From: JBMOUD01 sp049319665 | GTDB lineage: Bacteria > Pseudomonadota > Gammaproteobacteria > Enterobacterales > Enterobacteriaceae | Direction of reading: 5' to 3' | DNA length: 64,000 bases | Assembly: GCF_049319665.1 (NCBI RefSeq) | Contig: NZ_JBMOUD010000018.1 | Location: 25,118-89,117, forward strand | Shown here: piece after piece, positions 55,915-63,824 of the stretch | Position numbering within the stretch: the stretch's first letter is position 1 | Layout: every line of letters starts with the position of its first letter | The notes under the pieces: generated by a model | Databases searched by the model: none | Told to the model about the DNA's origin: nothing | Seen by the model: the letters and a program-made list of their open reading frames with translations, nothing else | Program-made: the position numbers and the translations under genes

Positions 55915-56709
55915 ATGCTAGAAATAAATAAAAATGAGTGGGTGATAAATGCTCAAAAAGCAATTGTTAAAGAGTTATCAGATAGCTTTCAAAACCAGCA
56001 GCAAGACTCATGGAGTGAAAACTATATAACAACTAGGATGTTGATAGCACTTCTAAGTTTTGGTCAAGATATTAAATGGACTTCCATGTCTCAGAGAATA
56101 AAATGGGATTCATTTAAATTAAAAGGTGCGAAAGAAACTGCACTTGGTGATATCGCGTTTTTTATAAAAATAATGCTAACATCTGAATTGTATTTAGAGG
56201 GGGTTGTCTTTTATGAGGCTAAAAGGCAATACTACAATGAAAAATATGATCCACTAGGATTTAATTCAATTAAACTAGATCAGTTAATTAGAATTCAAGA
56301 GGTTACAAACGCAAGTAATATTCTGTTATACGATGTGGATATTAAAAGAGAGAGTGCTGGAGCTTTTTCCTTACCTACAGTTTTCGTTGAGAAGTTAATA
56401 AGTGAAGCACCATTAGCTGTACCGGGTCGTATATTGACCCATTATGGCAATCCTTGGGTGAAATCATTGTCTGAAAATCTTTCCGGCTTTGGCCTCGATT
56501 ATTCACCAGATGCGGTGAATAAGATGAAGGAAATTATAAAATCGTCAGAACAACCATTACATATTATTAATGCTAGCACGAGTATGCTAGGTATAATCGA
56601 TCCTGAATTGGACAGCAGCTTTATTCCAATGGATAGCTATGAAAATCTGATCTCTCCTCCATCGCCAGATCCAACCATCTCACGTTCCAAGAAAAATAGG
56701 ATGGGTTAA
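55915..56709 (+). CDS. Orphan protein with a PD-(D/E)XK-like motif
   Basis: A 264-aa protein I do not recognise. The segment from ALGDIAFFIKI to GVVFYEAKRQYYN (about residues 78-113) has an Asp and then Glu-x-Lys on a predicted beta strand, the layout of PD-(D/E)XK nucleases such as restriction enzymes. The C-terminus is low in complexity with PPSPDPT and a basic end. AAAGGAACTGGTA precedes the ATG. It is AT-rich, lone, and bracketed by 24-nt palindromes. Nuclease activity is inference. Confidence 0.6.
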   Translation: MLEINKNEWVINAQKAIVKELSDSFQNQQQDSWSENYITTRMLIALLSFGQDIKWTSMSQRIKWDSFKLKGAKETALGDIAFFIKIMLTSELYLEGVVFYEAKRQYYNEKYDPLGFNSIKLDQLIRIQEVTNASNILLYDVDIKRESAGAFSLPTVFVEKLISEAPLAVPGRILTHYGNPWVKSLSENLSGFGLDYSPDAVNKMKEIIKSSEQPLHIINASTSMLGIIDPELDSSFIPMDSYENLISPPSPDPTISRSKKNRMG

Positions 56710-56765
56710 ATATTGAATGTTTCCCTCTTTAAAAAGCATTAACTGAGGGGAATTTTTCGTTCGAT

Positions 56766-56789
56766 GTCCGCTTCTGGCACAAAGCGGAC
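56766..56789. repeat. 24-nt palindrome, right (TGGCAC) type
   Basis: Perfect 8-bp arms GTCCGCTT and AAGCGGAC around CTGGCACA. It marks the right side of the gene at 55915. Confidence 0.78.
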
Positions 56790-56812
56790 AGTCATACCTG
56801 CTTAAGTCACTG

Positions 56813-56855
56813 GCTTAGCGTAGGATATTTTCCGTTTTCCAAGAAGCCCCCCAAT
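56813..56855. repeat. Boundary repeat, copy C
   Basis: Related to the inverted repeats at 60571 and 61377: it shares CTTA-CGTAGGATA, TTCCAAG and GCCCCC with the plus-strand reading of the copy at 61377, with several differences between. Confidence 0.5.
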
Positions 56856-56992
56856 ATGGCGCGCGGAGAGTCTCCGAAATAGCGCCCGCGGGGATGCCCA
56901 TTCTGCAGAGCCTGAATATACAAAAAAGCTGCATTCACGGCTTATCAACTACGGCCCGAGATCACACAGGACTGGACATGACAATCAGAGCG

Positions 56993-57763
56993 TCAGAACC
57001 GTTCTGCTAGTTTTCCCGTGGCGTCGATTGCAGGCTGCAAGCTTCTGATTAACTCCTTCAGGTCATACATACTCTTGCATAATGAAGTCTCTGGCTGGCT
57101 TGAATTTACAAAAGGGTTCGGGTTTTGAGAGTGTGACATCTGGTTTTTCATATTTGTCATGCTTTTGACAGCCATGAACCAGGTACTGTCGTTAATCAGA
57201 TTAAGGATGAAGGTCATCTCTGTGTTCAGATTAAGTCGCGAATCCATCAAACGAGTTATTTCTTCATTTATACGAGTATTTTCATTATAAAAGTACCCGA
57301 ACCAGTCTGCATATATCATCTGTGGGCTTACCTGAATGATTAATGGAGCGGTATTGGTGAATGGGGCAATACCCGTAAACGCTTTATAAAAATCATCCGC
57401 CGCTGAATCATAGCTCAGGGTAGGGGATACACCGCGCATATGGTCCTCAAAACTCTTCTTAATCCGTGTCAGGATAAAATTAACAAACACCGCACTGGTT
57501 TTCTTTTCTGCAAAAACTGGAGGGTGAATACAAAACATATAAAAAATGTAGCTGGCGATCACAGAGCCAAGAACGCTCTCCACTACCGGGCTGACCGAAG
57601 ACATAAAGCGCAGCGGAGCGGCGATACCGTTCAGAACCAATACCTTGATCAACAGTACAGCTAGACTGCCGAGGCCGATCCAGTGATAAAGCGCATCTGC
57701 AGAACTGAGGAATCGCCATATCTTTATGCACCTACCAGGCTTTGTTTTTCTCATATTATTCAT
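56993..57763 (-). CDS. Unknown two-helix membrane protein
   Basis: A 256-aa protein I do not recognise. Two hydrophobic helices are visible (about residues 29-50 and 59-79, the latter SVLGSVIASYIFYMFC), followed by a soluble cytoplasmic part of about 170 residues with Asn- and Ser-rich segments (NQMSHSQNPNPF). GGGAG precedes the ATG by 6 nt, which supports it as a real gene. No nearby partner on the same strand. Confidence 0.6.
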   Translation of the reverse strand: MNNMRKTKPGRCIKIWRFLSSADALYHWIGLGSLAVLLIKVLVLNGIAAPLRFMSSVSPVVESVLGSVIASYIFYMFCIHPPVFAEKKTSAVFVNFILTRIKKSFEDHMRGVSPTLSYDSAADDFYKAFTGIAPFTNTAPLIIQVSPQMIYADWFGYFYNENTRINEEITRLMDSRLNLNTEMTFILNLINDSTWFMAVKSMTNMKNQMSHSQNPNPFVNSSQPETSLCKSMYDLKELIRSLQPAIDATGKLAERF

Positions 57764-58091
57764 TTTATACTCCCATAAAGAGTACCCAGATTACTGCCCT
57801 TCGGGATAAAACAACTTCGCCCGTGTGGCCAATCGGTATACAGGGTCTGAAGCCCAACCGTGCGAAACTGTACGCTAAGTATTTTTTTTGATCAGGCTGG
57901 GCGAGTAGAGAAAACGAGGGTCTTCCCGTTGATACACGTAGCCATGCGGTTTTCAGCACTAATAAATTCGGTAACCAAGTCAACGTAAGCCTGACCAATA
58001 ATTCCAAGAGATTATAGACTTAAAATGCTCCTAACGTACGTTTTCGTTCCAATAGGCTTCAACCCCCGCAGACATCGTAATTATTGGCGGT
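57764..58091. other. Gene-poor stretch with a possible coding remnant
   Basis: On the minus strand the frame at about 58018-57899 encodes GQAYVDLVTEFISAE and ends TLVFSTRPA-stop with amphipathic character but has no start codon; it may be the 3' remnant of a gene. The other long frame here (58007-57765) starts TTG with no ribosome binding site and looks spurious. Confidence 0.35.
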
Positions 58092-58711
58092 TTAATACTT
58101 CTCGTGGTTCATGGGCGCGCGTAGGTGTCGAGCTTCGCTGGCGTAGCTTTTTGCTCGATGCACGTCGTCTTCCATAGCTTCGATGGCCTGTTGAGCCTCC
58201 GGCTCGGTCAGAGACTTTTCGACCTGGCTTACCAAGCCCCACAAGGTCCACGCGGCAATTAGCACCAAGTCTTGAAATTGCTCGTCAATATAGGCGTTAC
58301 CGACTTCTTTGTTACGTTTGACGCCGTGCCAGCCAGGTTTTTTCATGAACAAAGGTGTGCTGTCTGGGCCAAACGAAAGTATATAGCCATGCACAAGACT
58401 GTTCCTATACTCGTTCAGGTCTACGGCCGCGTCTGCCGCAACCTTGAGAATGGTATTGCATTTAGCTTGTTGGGATTACCGTCACCCAAGCACTTGAACT
58501 GGGTCTCGCTGTTCATTTTTTCGGTAAATGGCCGCACGCCGTTGACATCAGTCTCGGTAAGGGTCCAAAGAGCACGTTCGAGCATCGTCACAAACAAGCC
58601 GTAAGCCACGATGAACGAGCCAATCAGCATGAGATGGTTTGGCCTTAGACCTAGCATCAACAGTCTAGCTTGCACGTCGAGCGATTTTTCGGGGTAGCTG
58701 TATGGCGGTAT
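58092..58711 (-). pseudogene. HEPN-like protein gene with lost start codon and frameshift
   Basis: Two ORFs in different frames (58421-58675 and 58092-58394) join into one about 206-aa protein if one base is restored near 58460. The join gives NA-TILKVAADAAVDLNEYRNSLVHGY; RNSLVH fits the HEPN Rx4-6H RNase motif. At the 5' end AGGAGCAGC is followed by ATA CCG CCA at 58711, where an ATG would be expected, so the start also looks lost. The N-terminal part has a hydrophobic helix near LMLIGSFIVAYGLFVTM. Base composition is more GC-rich than its neighbours. HEPN function is inferred from the motif only. Confidence 0.6.
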
Positions 58712-59259
58712 GCTGCTCCTTTTGTGTTTTTGTGCGTGGGCTTAACAATACCGGCGTCGTGGCTGACAGCGCAAGCTTTTCAAAGTTAGGGAAAATGCAT
58801 GAAATAGCACCATTGCCGCCGTGGCTGCCAGTGGAAGATCGTACGGTACAGGTCTACCCCAGCGAGTCTGTGTAGGGGGGGGAGGGCCAACCGTACGGAA
58901 ACGTAAGTTAAGAACGTAATCTTATGATTTCATATCTATAAACTTGTAGCGTGAACAGTCGCGTTTACATTAGTTTTTTACCGGGTTTATTAACACCTGA
59001 AATGCCGAAAACCACATGGCTACTGGCGTTAACGAAAAGAGTAAACAAAACCCTTATTTGCCTGTTACTAGCGTTCACGCAAGGAAAAGCTGAAATAGCT
59101 GGCATAGGTCGCCAGAACCGCGTTATGAGAAGTTTTGCCGGGTAACAATAAATGCCTTTGAGAGGCTTGAGCGGAGTGCGGTGAAAGTCGCACGCTCCGT
59201 TCTTAGCAGAGCACAGTCACGCAACTGGCTGTGCTTATCCGACTATAGGTTGTTTTGTC
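58712..59259. other. Gene-poor stretch with intron-like hairpins
   Basis: 548 bp; a plus-strand ORF at 58951-59145 has no ribosome binding site and is not supported. The right part carries the hairpins annotated as a possible group II intron remnant. Confidence 0.45.
59150..59246 (+). mobile_element. Possible group II intron remnant
   Basis: A hairpin built from GAGCGGAGTGCG, loop GTGAAAGT and CGCACGCTCCGTTC, followed by a second hairpin AGCACAG/CTGTGCT and CTTATCCGACT. This succession resembles the part of bacterial group II introns just before the maturase gene. No maturase or domain V is seen, so at most a fragment remains. The match is from memory. Confidence 0.45.
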
Positions 59260-60447
59260 TCACATGTGGATTTTATCAAGAATCCTATCGACACATGCTT
59301 GAGCATCTCGAGTGATTTTTCTGTCCATCGTGAGATCACCTATCTCATTAATAGACTCAACGACCATGCTGCCCATTATTAACTCGAATAATTCATCCTG
59401 TGAGTTGACTTCAGAAATCATTTCCTCGTTAAAGAACCGTTCCATTACAATATCAATACTATCACTCATATCCTCTCCCACGACCTTACCATTAAAGTTT
59501 CCAAGGAATAACCGGAGATAGAGTGACGCAGTGATCGAATCAAGATCATCACCAAGAGAATTAGATATATTAATAAAATGACTAACCACATTCCTATCTC
59601 GCCCATTCTTACCGACAACTAAATGCTCTGTCAAACCTTCAGATAATATAAAGTTCACTTGGTTTTCATTAACATATCGGTCATTCATCTCAAGCCTAAG
59701 AACAGCCAATGCATAAATTATAGACTCTAGCGTGGTTACATCATTTTTAAGACCATGGATGTTGTTTTTATCTACATATTCATTTCTTATGTAGATAATT
59801 GTTTTAGATAAAAAAACATTTACCTCATGTCTAACAAATTCACCAGCCGTTTTGTTTTTTTCGTCATCAAAAAAACCAAAAAAAGAATCAACCCCTTTAC
59901 TAACACGCACTCCATTAATAAAACCATCATTAGGAAGGGTTCTATATAGTGATGTTTTTTTCGACGGCGCTGGTCCTAGTGTTGGTACTGGTGTTGGCAC
60001 TCGTGTTGGCACTGGTGTTGGTACTGGTGTTGGTGCTATTTGAGATTCCACTGAAAATTTACTTAAAATAAAATCATTAAGCTTGTTAAAAAGATTATTC
60101 AAATCTTTATATGACGGCTGAGTTGTATTTATTAACTCAATATCATTTAAATAAACAGAAACAGAAATTACTTTTTTCTCAACAAAGAAAATAGTTTTAT
60201 CATTAAACGTGAAAGATAAAGGTTTCGCCATTTGCCCTTTGGCGTAAACACCATTATTGGTAATAACCAACCCATTTTTTGCGCTACCAAAAACAGTGTC
60301 GTCAACTATTATCAATATATCACTAGATGATAGGTCAGGGCAAAAGGAGTTAATTGCGTTAATTATCTTACTTTTAGGTATATTCGGTTTTATATAAAAA
60401 TTATCCGCATTAACCAAACTAGAACCAATAAAATCCAAAATATTCAC
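59260..60447 (-). CDS. Unknown protein with a Pro-Thr-Val repeat linker
   Basis: A 395-aa protein. Residues 1-130 form a mixed alpha/beta domain (IVDDTVFGSAKNGLVITNNGVYAKG resembles bacterial PH-like domains); residues about 139-158 are a linker of PTPV-type repeats encoded by a GGTGTTGG-based DNA repeat; the last 230 residues are helical, acidic and of unknown fold. The start is GTG with AGGAG 5 nt before. I see no signal peptide or membrane helix. Function unknown. Confidence 0.65.
   Translation of the reverse strand: MNILDFIGSSLVNADNFYIKPNIPKSKIINAINSFCPDLSSSDILIIVDDTVFGSAKNGLVITNNGVYAKGQMAKPLSFTFNDKTIFFVEKKVISVSVYLNDIELINTTQPSYKDLNNLFNKLNDFILSKFSVESQIAPTPVPTPVPTRVPTPVPTLGPAPSKKTSLYRTLPNDGFINGVRVSKGVDSFFGFFDDEKNKTAGEFVRHEVNVFLSKTIIYIRNEYVDKNNIHGLKNDVTTLESIIYALAVLRLEMNDRYVNENQVNFILSEGLTEHLVVGKNGRDRNVVSHFINISNSLGDDLDSITASLYLRLFLGNFNGKVVGEDMSDSIDIVMERFFNEEMISEVNSQDELFELIMGSMVVESINEIGDLTMDRKITRDAQACVDRILDKIHM
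59984..60040. repeat. Short tandem repeat within the Pro-Thr-Val linker
   Basis: Tandem 12-bp units of the type GGTGTTGG(C/T)ACT, each coding Pro-Thr-(P)-V on the minus strand. Such arrays can vary in copy number between strains. Confidence 0.7.
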
Positions 60448-60570
60448 TTATTTCTCCTGTAGCATACTAATCTACTAATACCCAACTAAAACCAAGGGGA
60501 TCCTAGCATATTTGGACGCCTCCTCATTTACTTTTCTCTCCCCTAATAGATTGGATTTTTAAACTATGAG

Positions 60571-60606
60571 GGGGCCGCTTGGAATTCTGAAATTATCCTA
60601 CGTTAA
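60571..60606. repeat. Inverted repeat copy A, left of the Ltp gene
   Basis: 36 bp that is the reverse complement of 61377-61412 except at one position. It starts GGGGCCGCTTGGAATTC and ends CTACGTTAA. Confidence 0.88.
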
Positions 60607-60690
60607 TAAAACCAGCATGCGGAGTAAAAAAACACCCGATCAATGGAATTCGGTGGTTCGAGTGTAACCATCGTTTGAACCACGTCGTTT

Positions 60691-61068
60691 TTAGCAGCCA
60701 CCTGCCTGTTTTGCCCCGTAGGTTGCTTGGTCAACGGTGTATTTGTCTCCGGCACTTGAGGAAAGTTGATTAATGAGGCCTTTGCACGAGAAGCCCATCA
60801 TACTGAGATACTGCTTCGCAGATTTCACCGCCTCCTGGTTCCAATCAATGTTCAGGCTGTCCACTGCTACCGTTGCGTCAGAAATCTCGTAACCATCCCC
60901 TGCATCCGATGAGAGTTGATCAATAAGCCCGTTCCGTGAGAAGCCCGCCATACTGAGATACTGCTCTGCAGATCTAACGGCATTATTTTGAGGCCCAGTC
61001 AAATCTCCCGCCCATGTGGGCGCTGCGACAAACAAAGCGGCAGTCAGTACTATCTTCAAAAAATCCAT
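60691..61068 (-). CDS. Ltp-family exported protein with two repeats
   Basis: A 125-aa protein with a signal peptide (about residues 1-20, ending TWAG) and two Ltp repeats, QNNAVRSAEQYLSMAGFSRNGLIDQLSS and the copy with EAVKSAKQYLSMMGFSCKGLINQLSS, then a C-terminal GGC. Ltp is a surface protein of Streptococcus phage TP-J34 that blocks DNA injection by other phages; bacterial homologues are poorly known. The ATG at 61068 follows GGAG. The gene is bracketed by 36-bp inverted repeats. Confidence 0.82.
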   Translation of the reverse strand: MDFLKIVLTAALFVAAPTWAGDLTGPQNNAVRSAEQYLSMAGFSRNGLIDQLSSDAGDGYEISDATVAVDSLNIDWNQEAVKSAKQYLSMMGFSCKGLINQLSSSAGDKYTVDQATYGAKQAGGC

Positions 61069-61440
61069 TGAAATATCTCCATAATCCATAAGGCGCCTCT
61101 TACGCCCTCGAAGCCCTTGCCTCGCGGTGCAACTTTACAGGGGCCGCGTGTAAAAGGCGAATAGGGCTGTTTTTAAGCATCGGTGTTTAGCAACTGCTTG
61201 AATTGACGCTGCTGTGTCGTTTCTGCGTCCGAAACCGAACGATTACCGTACACCACTCTGTCTGTATGTCCGAAAGTGAGTACAACTACAAATGGATAGC
61301 CTGATAGTTCCGTACATCCCTTACTGTCAGGGGTTTCCGCTCAATGGGACGAAATCACCCGCTAAGCTTAAACCGCTTAACGTAGGATAATTTCAGAATT
61401 CCAAGCTGCCCCCATTTAGTACGGCATCAATTAATTTTTG
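61069..61440. other. Intergenic region upstream of the Ltp gene
   Basis: 372 bp with the presumed Ltp promoter and the right inverted repeat copy (61377-61412). No ORF is supported. Confidence 0.5.
61377..61412. repeat. Inverted repeat copy B, right of the Ltp gene
   Basis: 36 bp, 35 of them complementary to copy A at 60571-60606. It starts TTAACGTAGGATAATTTC and ends CCAAGCTGCCCC. Confidence 0.88.
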
Positions 61441-61839
61441 TTATGCTCTTCCGGAAATACTGTGGTCTAAATAAAATGATGAGCACAAAAATTCAAGATT
61501 TTCATATGACAGAGCTTGCTCTATTGAGCCATTTTCTGGGTGGAACTTAATCCTCGATACGGGAGCCGAAACTGCCAAAGGAAAGAGCATCTGTGTCTGT
61601 TTATAGGTTTGAAAAAGGTTACTCACTGCCTGAACCATGAGCGGATCGTCAGAATTTTCGGCATCCGACAACAGAACCAGGGAAGCCAAAATTTTTCCTG
61701 TGTTGTCCCATAGCCCAGCAATATACACTTGCTTAAGTGATAAATGGGCTTCAAGTGGGGAGATAGGTGACTGAACGGGATAGGTGGTTAATGTTGAATC
61801 TCCACTGTAAACACATAGAAATATCGACATTGCTTGCAT
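61441..61839 (-). CDS. Unknown small protein
   Basis: A 132-aa protein I do not recognise, probably cytoplasmic, with an alternating hydrophobic pattern that suggests a mixed alpha/beta fold (IFLCVYSGDSTLTT, QVYIAGLWDNTGKILASLVLL). The ATG at 61839 is chosen because AAGGA lies 7 nt upstream; a TTG start at 61884 would add 15 residues. It could be a cognate immunity-type protein, but nothing in the sequence proves that. Confidence 0.5.
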   Translation of the reverse strand: MQAMSIFLCVYSGDSTLTTYPVQSPISPLEAHLSLKQVYIAGLWDNTGKILASLVLLSDAENSDDPLMVQAVSNLFQTYKQTQMLFPLAVSAPVSRIKFHPENGSIEQALSYENLEFLCSSFYLDHSISGRA

Positions 61840-62565
61840 TCTAATTTCCTTATATTCATCCAAATGAAAGTCCCGAGAAATCAAATTTTTTACTATTTTA
61901 GGTTCTCTGACTTGTGTTTTAAGGGAAGTGTAAATTTGTATCGGCTATAGAGGGGGAAACTTTAGGTATTTCTACCTTTAGGCTCCATCAATTATCCTGC
62001 TTCCAGGACCTAACACTGATGCCGTCGTTTATCCCAGTTGCTGATGTGGCTAAGATGCGCATAGCGCATGAAGGCGACAAATAGTGTCACATATGATACC
62101 TCAGCTTATAGTCGCCGGTGACGCGGCGCAGCCGCCCAGGTTTGATAGATATTACCGATGCCCCCCCTCGCTCTGCCAGACCATTCCCGCTCACAGCAAT
62201 GAAACGTCAAGGTAGGGTTCAGTTTGGAGATCGGAAATTTTGTACGTTAAGCACATTATTCAAGCAAACTAGATACGTAATGGATTGATTTAGCGTCAGT
62301 GGCTATCGTTTTTATGTTATCGCTCTACTTTTATCGCATTTAGGTTATCCGATTAAGGCCAAATCCCCTGAAAACGCTGTATAGCGCGGTAGTACACCAT
62401 ACTGCGACAACGTAGCCTGTTCACATAACAGGCTTACCGTACAATAATTATCTACATCCAAACTGACCCCTACTTCAACCATCAAAAGAAGACGCTTGTT
62501 TGTAATGGTCTAATCATTTCGGACACTTTGTTAGAGATATAATGAGCAACGCTAACGAGGTGAGA
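61840..62565. other. Gene-poor stretch before the IS elements
   Basis: About 726 bp. Segments at 62211-62251 (minus-strand sense) and 62433-62473 resemble the boundary repeats A-C in TTAACGTA/TTACCGTA followed after about 17 bases by CCAAACTGA and a C run, but the match is weak. The region from about 62510 belongs to the left end of the older IS fragment. Confidence 0.4.
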
Positions 62566-62676
62566 ATGCGAAGAAAAACGTTTACCCATGAGTTCAAGCA
62601 GGAATGTATCAATTTGGTTCTGCAGCATAAGTACCCGGTGACTGTAGTGGTCAACAAAAACTGGCCACAGCTTTAG
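62566..62676 (+). pseudogene. Truncated IS3-family orfA
   Basis: An ORF starting MRRKTFTHEFKQECINLVL, the usual N-terminus of an IS3-family OrfA helix-turn-helix protein, with GAGGTGAGA before the ATG. After residue 25 it runs into the left end of the IS3 element at 62643 and stops. The rest of the older element is not seen in the window. Confidence 0.75.
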
Positions 62677-63478
62677 AGTTTTTCCAGAACAATCGTTCTG
62701 ATTCATTCGGCGTCAAACCACCATTATATTGATGAGGTCTGAGTTGGCTGTAATATCCTGTGATGTAATTCGTTATTGCCGTGCTGGCTTCGCTAAAATT
62801 CGCGTAGCCATTATCCGGTAGCCACTCTGTTTTCAGGCTTCTGAAGAACCGTTCCATTGGACTGTTATCCCAGCAATTTTCCCGGCGACTCAGGCTTTGC
62901 TTTATCTGATATCTCCACAGTAACTGTCTGAAATTCCTGCTGGTATAGTGACTGCCTTGATCCGAGTGATGCAGTAAATTAGCCGGTTTTCCCCGTGCTT
63001 CCCAGGCCATCGACAGGGCTTTACCTGTCAGTGCGGAATCAGGGAAAAATGACATCGCCCAGCCAACCGGTTTACGGGAAAACAAATCGAGGACAACAGC
63101 CAGATAAGCCCAGCGTTTTCCCGTCCAGATATAAGTCACATCACCGCACCAGACCTGATTAGGCTCTGTAACAGCAAACTGGCGATCCAGATAATTAGGG
63201 AACTCAATGTGTTCCTTAGACGCCTTCTTATAACGATGGCCAGGTTGCTGACAGCTGATAATATTGAGCGTTTTCATCAGCTTTTTTGCCCGCCAGCGGC
63301 TCAGTTTTATACCTTTGGTGGTGACCATTGCGGCAATGCTTCGCGCTCCTGCTGAACCGTTACTTTCGCGATAAACTTCACGCACAAGGCTCAGTAATGC
63401 CACTCTCGTGGCGTCAGGCTTCCTGGGCTGCCGCCAGTATTTATAACTGCTGCGATGAACCCCAAACACGTTGCACAC
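62651..63478 (-). CDS. IS3-family transposase OrfB
   Basis: The 275-aa catalytic part of the transposase. The DDE triad is visible in VWCGDVTYIW, LLHHSDQGSHY and NSPMERFFRSLKTEW. The HTH_21-type N-terminus is VFGVHRSSYKYW. The frame is open upstream to about 63562 (GYRALDVRLPEQFSLVEKL), so the translated protein is probably made by frameshifting from orfA rather than from the GTG at 63478. Confidence 0.9.
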   Translation of the reverse strand: MCNVFGVHRSSYKYWRQPRKPDATRVALLSLVREVYRESNGSAGARSIAAMVTTKGIKLSRWRAKKLMKTLNIISCQQPGHRYKKASKEHIEFPNYLDRQFAVTEPNQVWCGDVTYIWTGKRWAYLAVVLDLFSRKPVGWAMSFFPDSALTGKALSMAWEARGKPANLLHHSDQGSHYTSRNFRQLLWRYQIKQSLSRRENCWDNSPMERFFRSLKTEWLPDNGYANFSEASTAITNYITGYYSQLRPHQYNGGLTPNESERLFWKNSKAVASFC

Positions 63479-63575
63479 AACGGCAACAGGAAACCGCGCC
63501 CTGAGTTTCTCAACTAATGAGAATTGTTCAGGGAGTCTGACATCAAGAGCGCGGTAGCCTTTTTAATATATTCCT

Positions 63576-63824
63576 TTACATTTCAACGCGTTGAAGTCTT
63601 TTCTTCAACTCACGTATCTCAATCTGCTCAGGTGTCATGGGCGAAGCTATGGGTGATTTTCCCGCTCGTTCTTCTTTCAGTTGTCGAACCCATTTATCCA
63701 TCGTGGATTTGCCGACGTTCATCGCAGTGGCAGCGGCGGCAACGGTGTAATGCTGATCGAGTACAAGCTGGGCAGCCTCGAGGCGAAACTCGGGGCTAAA
63801 ATTGCGTCTGTTACGTCCTGTCAT
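63576..63824 (-). CDS. IS3-family OrfA, shortened
   Basis: An 82-aa helix-turn-helix protein (NFSPEFRLEAAQLVLDQHYTVAAAATAMNVGKSTMDKWVRQL) that binds the IS ends. It stops at RLQRVEM; the usual tail KKATALLMSDSLNNS is encoded directly downstream but in another frame, so one base appears missing between. The A5G slippage site for OrfAB lies further downstream, which makes normal frameshift fusion unlikely in this copy. Confidence 0.82.
   Translation of the reverse strand: MTGRNRRNFSPEFRLEAAQLVLDQHYTVAAAATAMNVGKSTMDKWVRQLKEERAGKSPIASPMTPEQIEIRELKKRLQRVEM

Noticed and set aside
57765..58007. 80-aa minus-strand ORF
   Set aside because: TTG start, no ribosome binding site, irregular composition.
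58951..59145. 64-aa plus-strand ORF
   Set aside because: No ribosome binding site and it runs into the intron-like hairpin region.
62482..62706. 74-aa minus-strand ORF across the IS boundary
   Set aside because: It crosses the junction of two IS elements in a frame opposite to the recognised orfA fragment.
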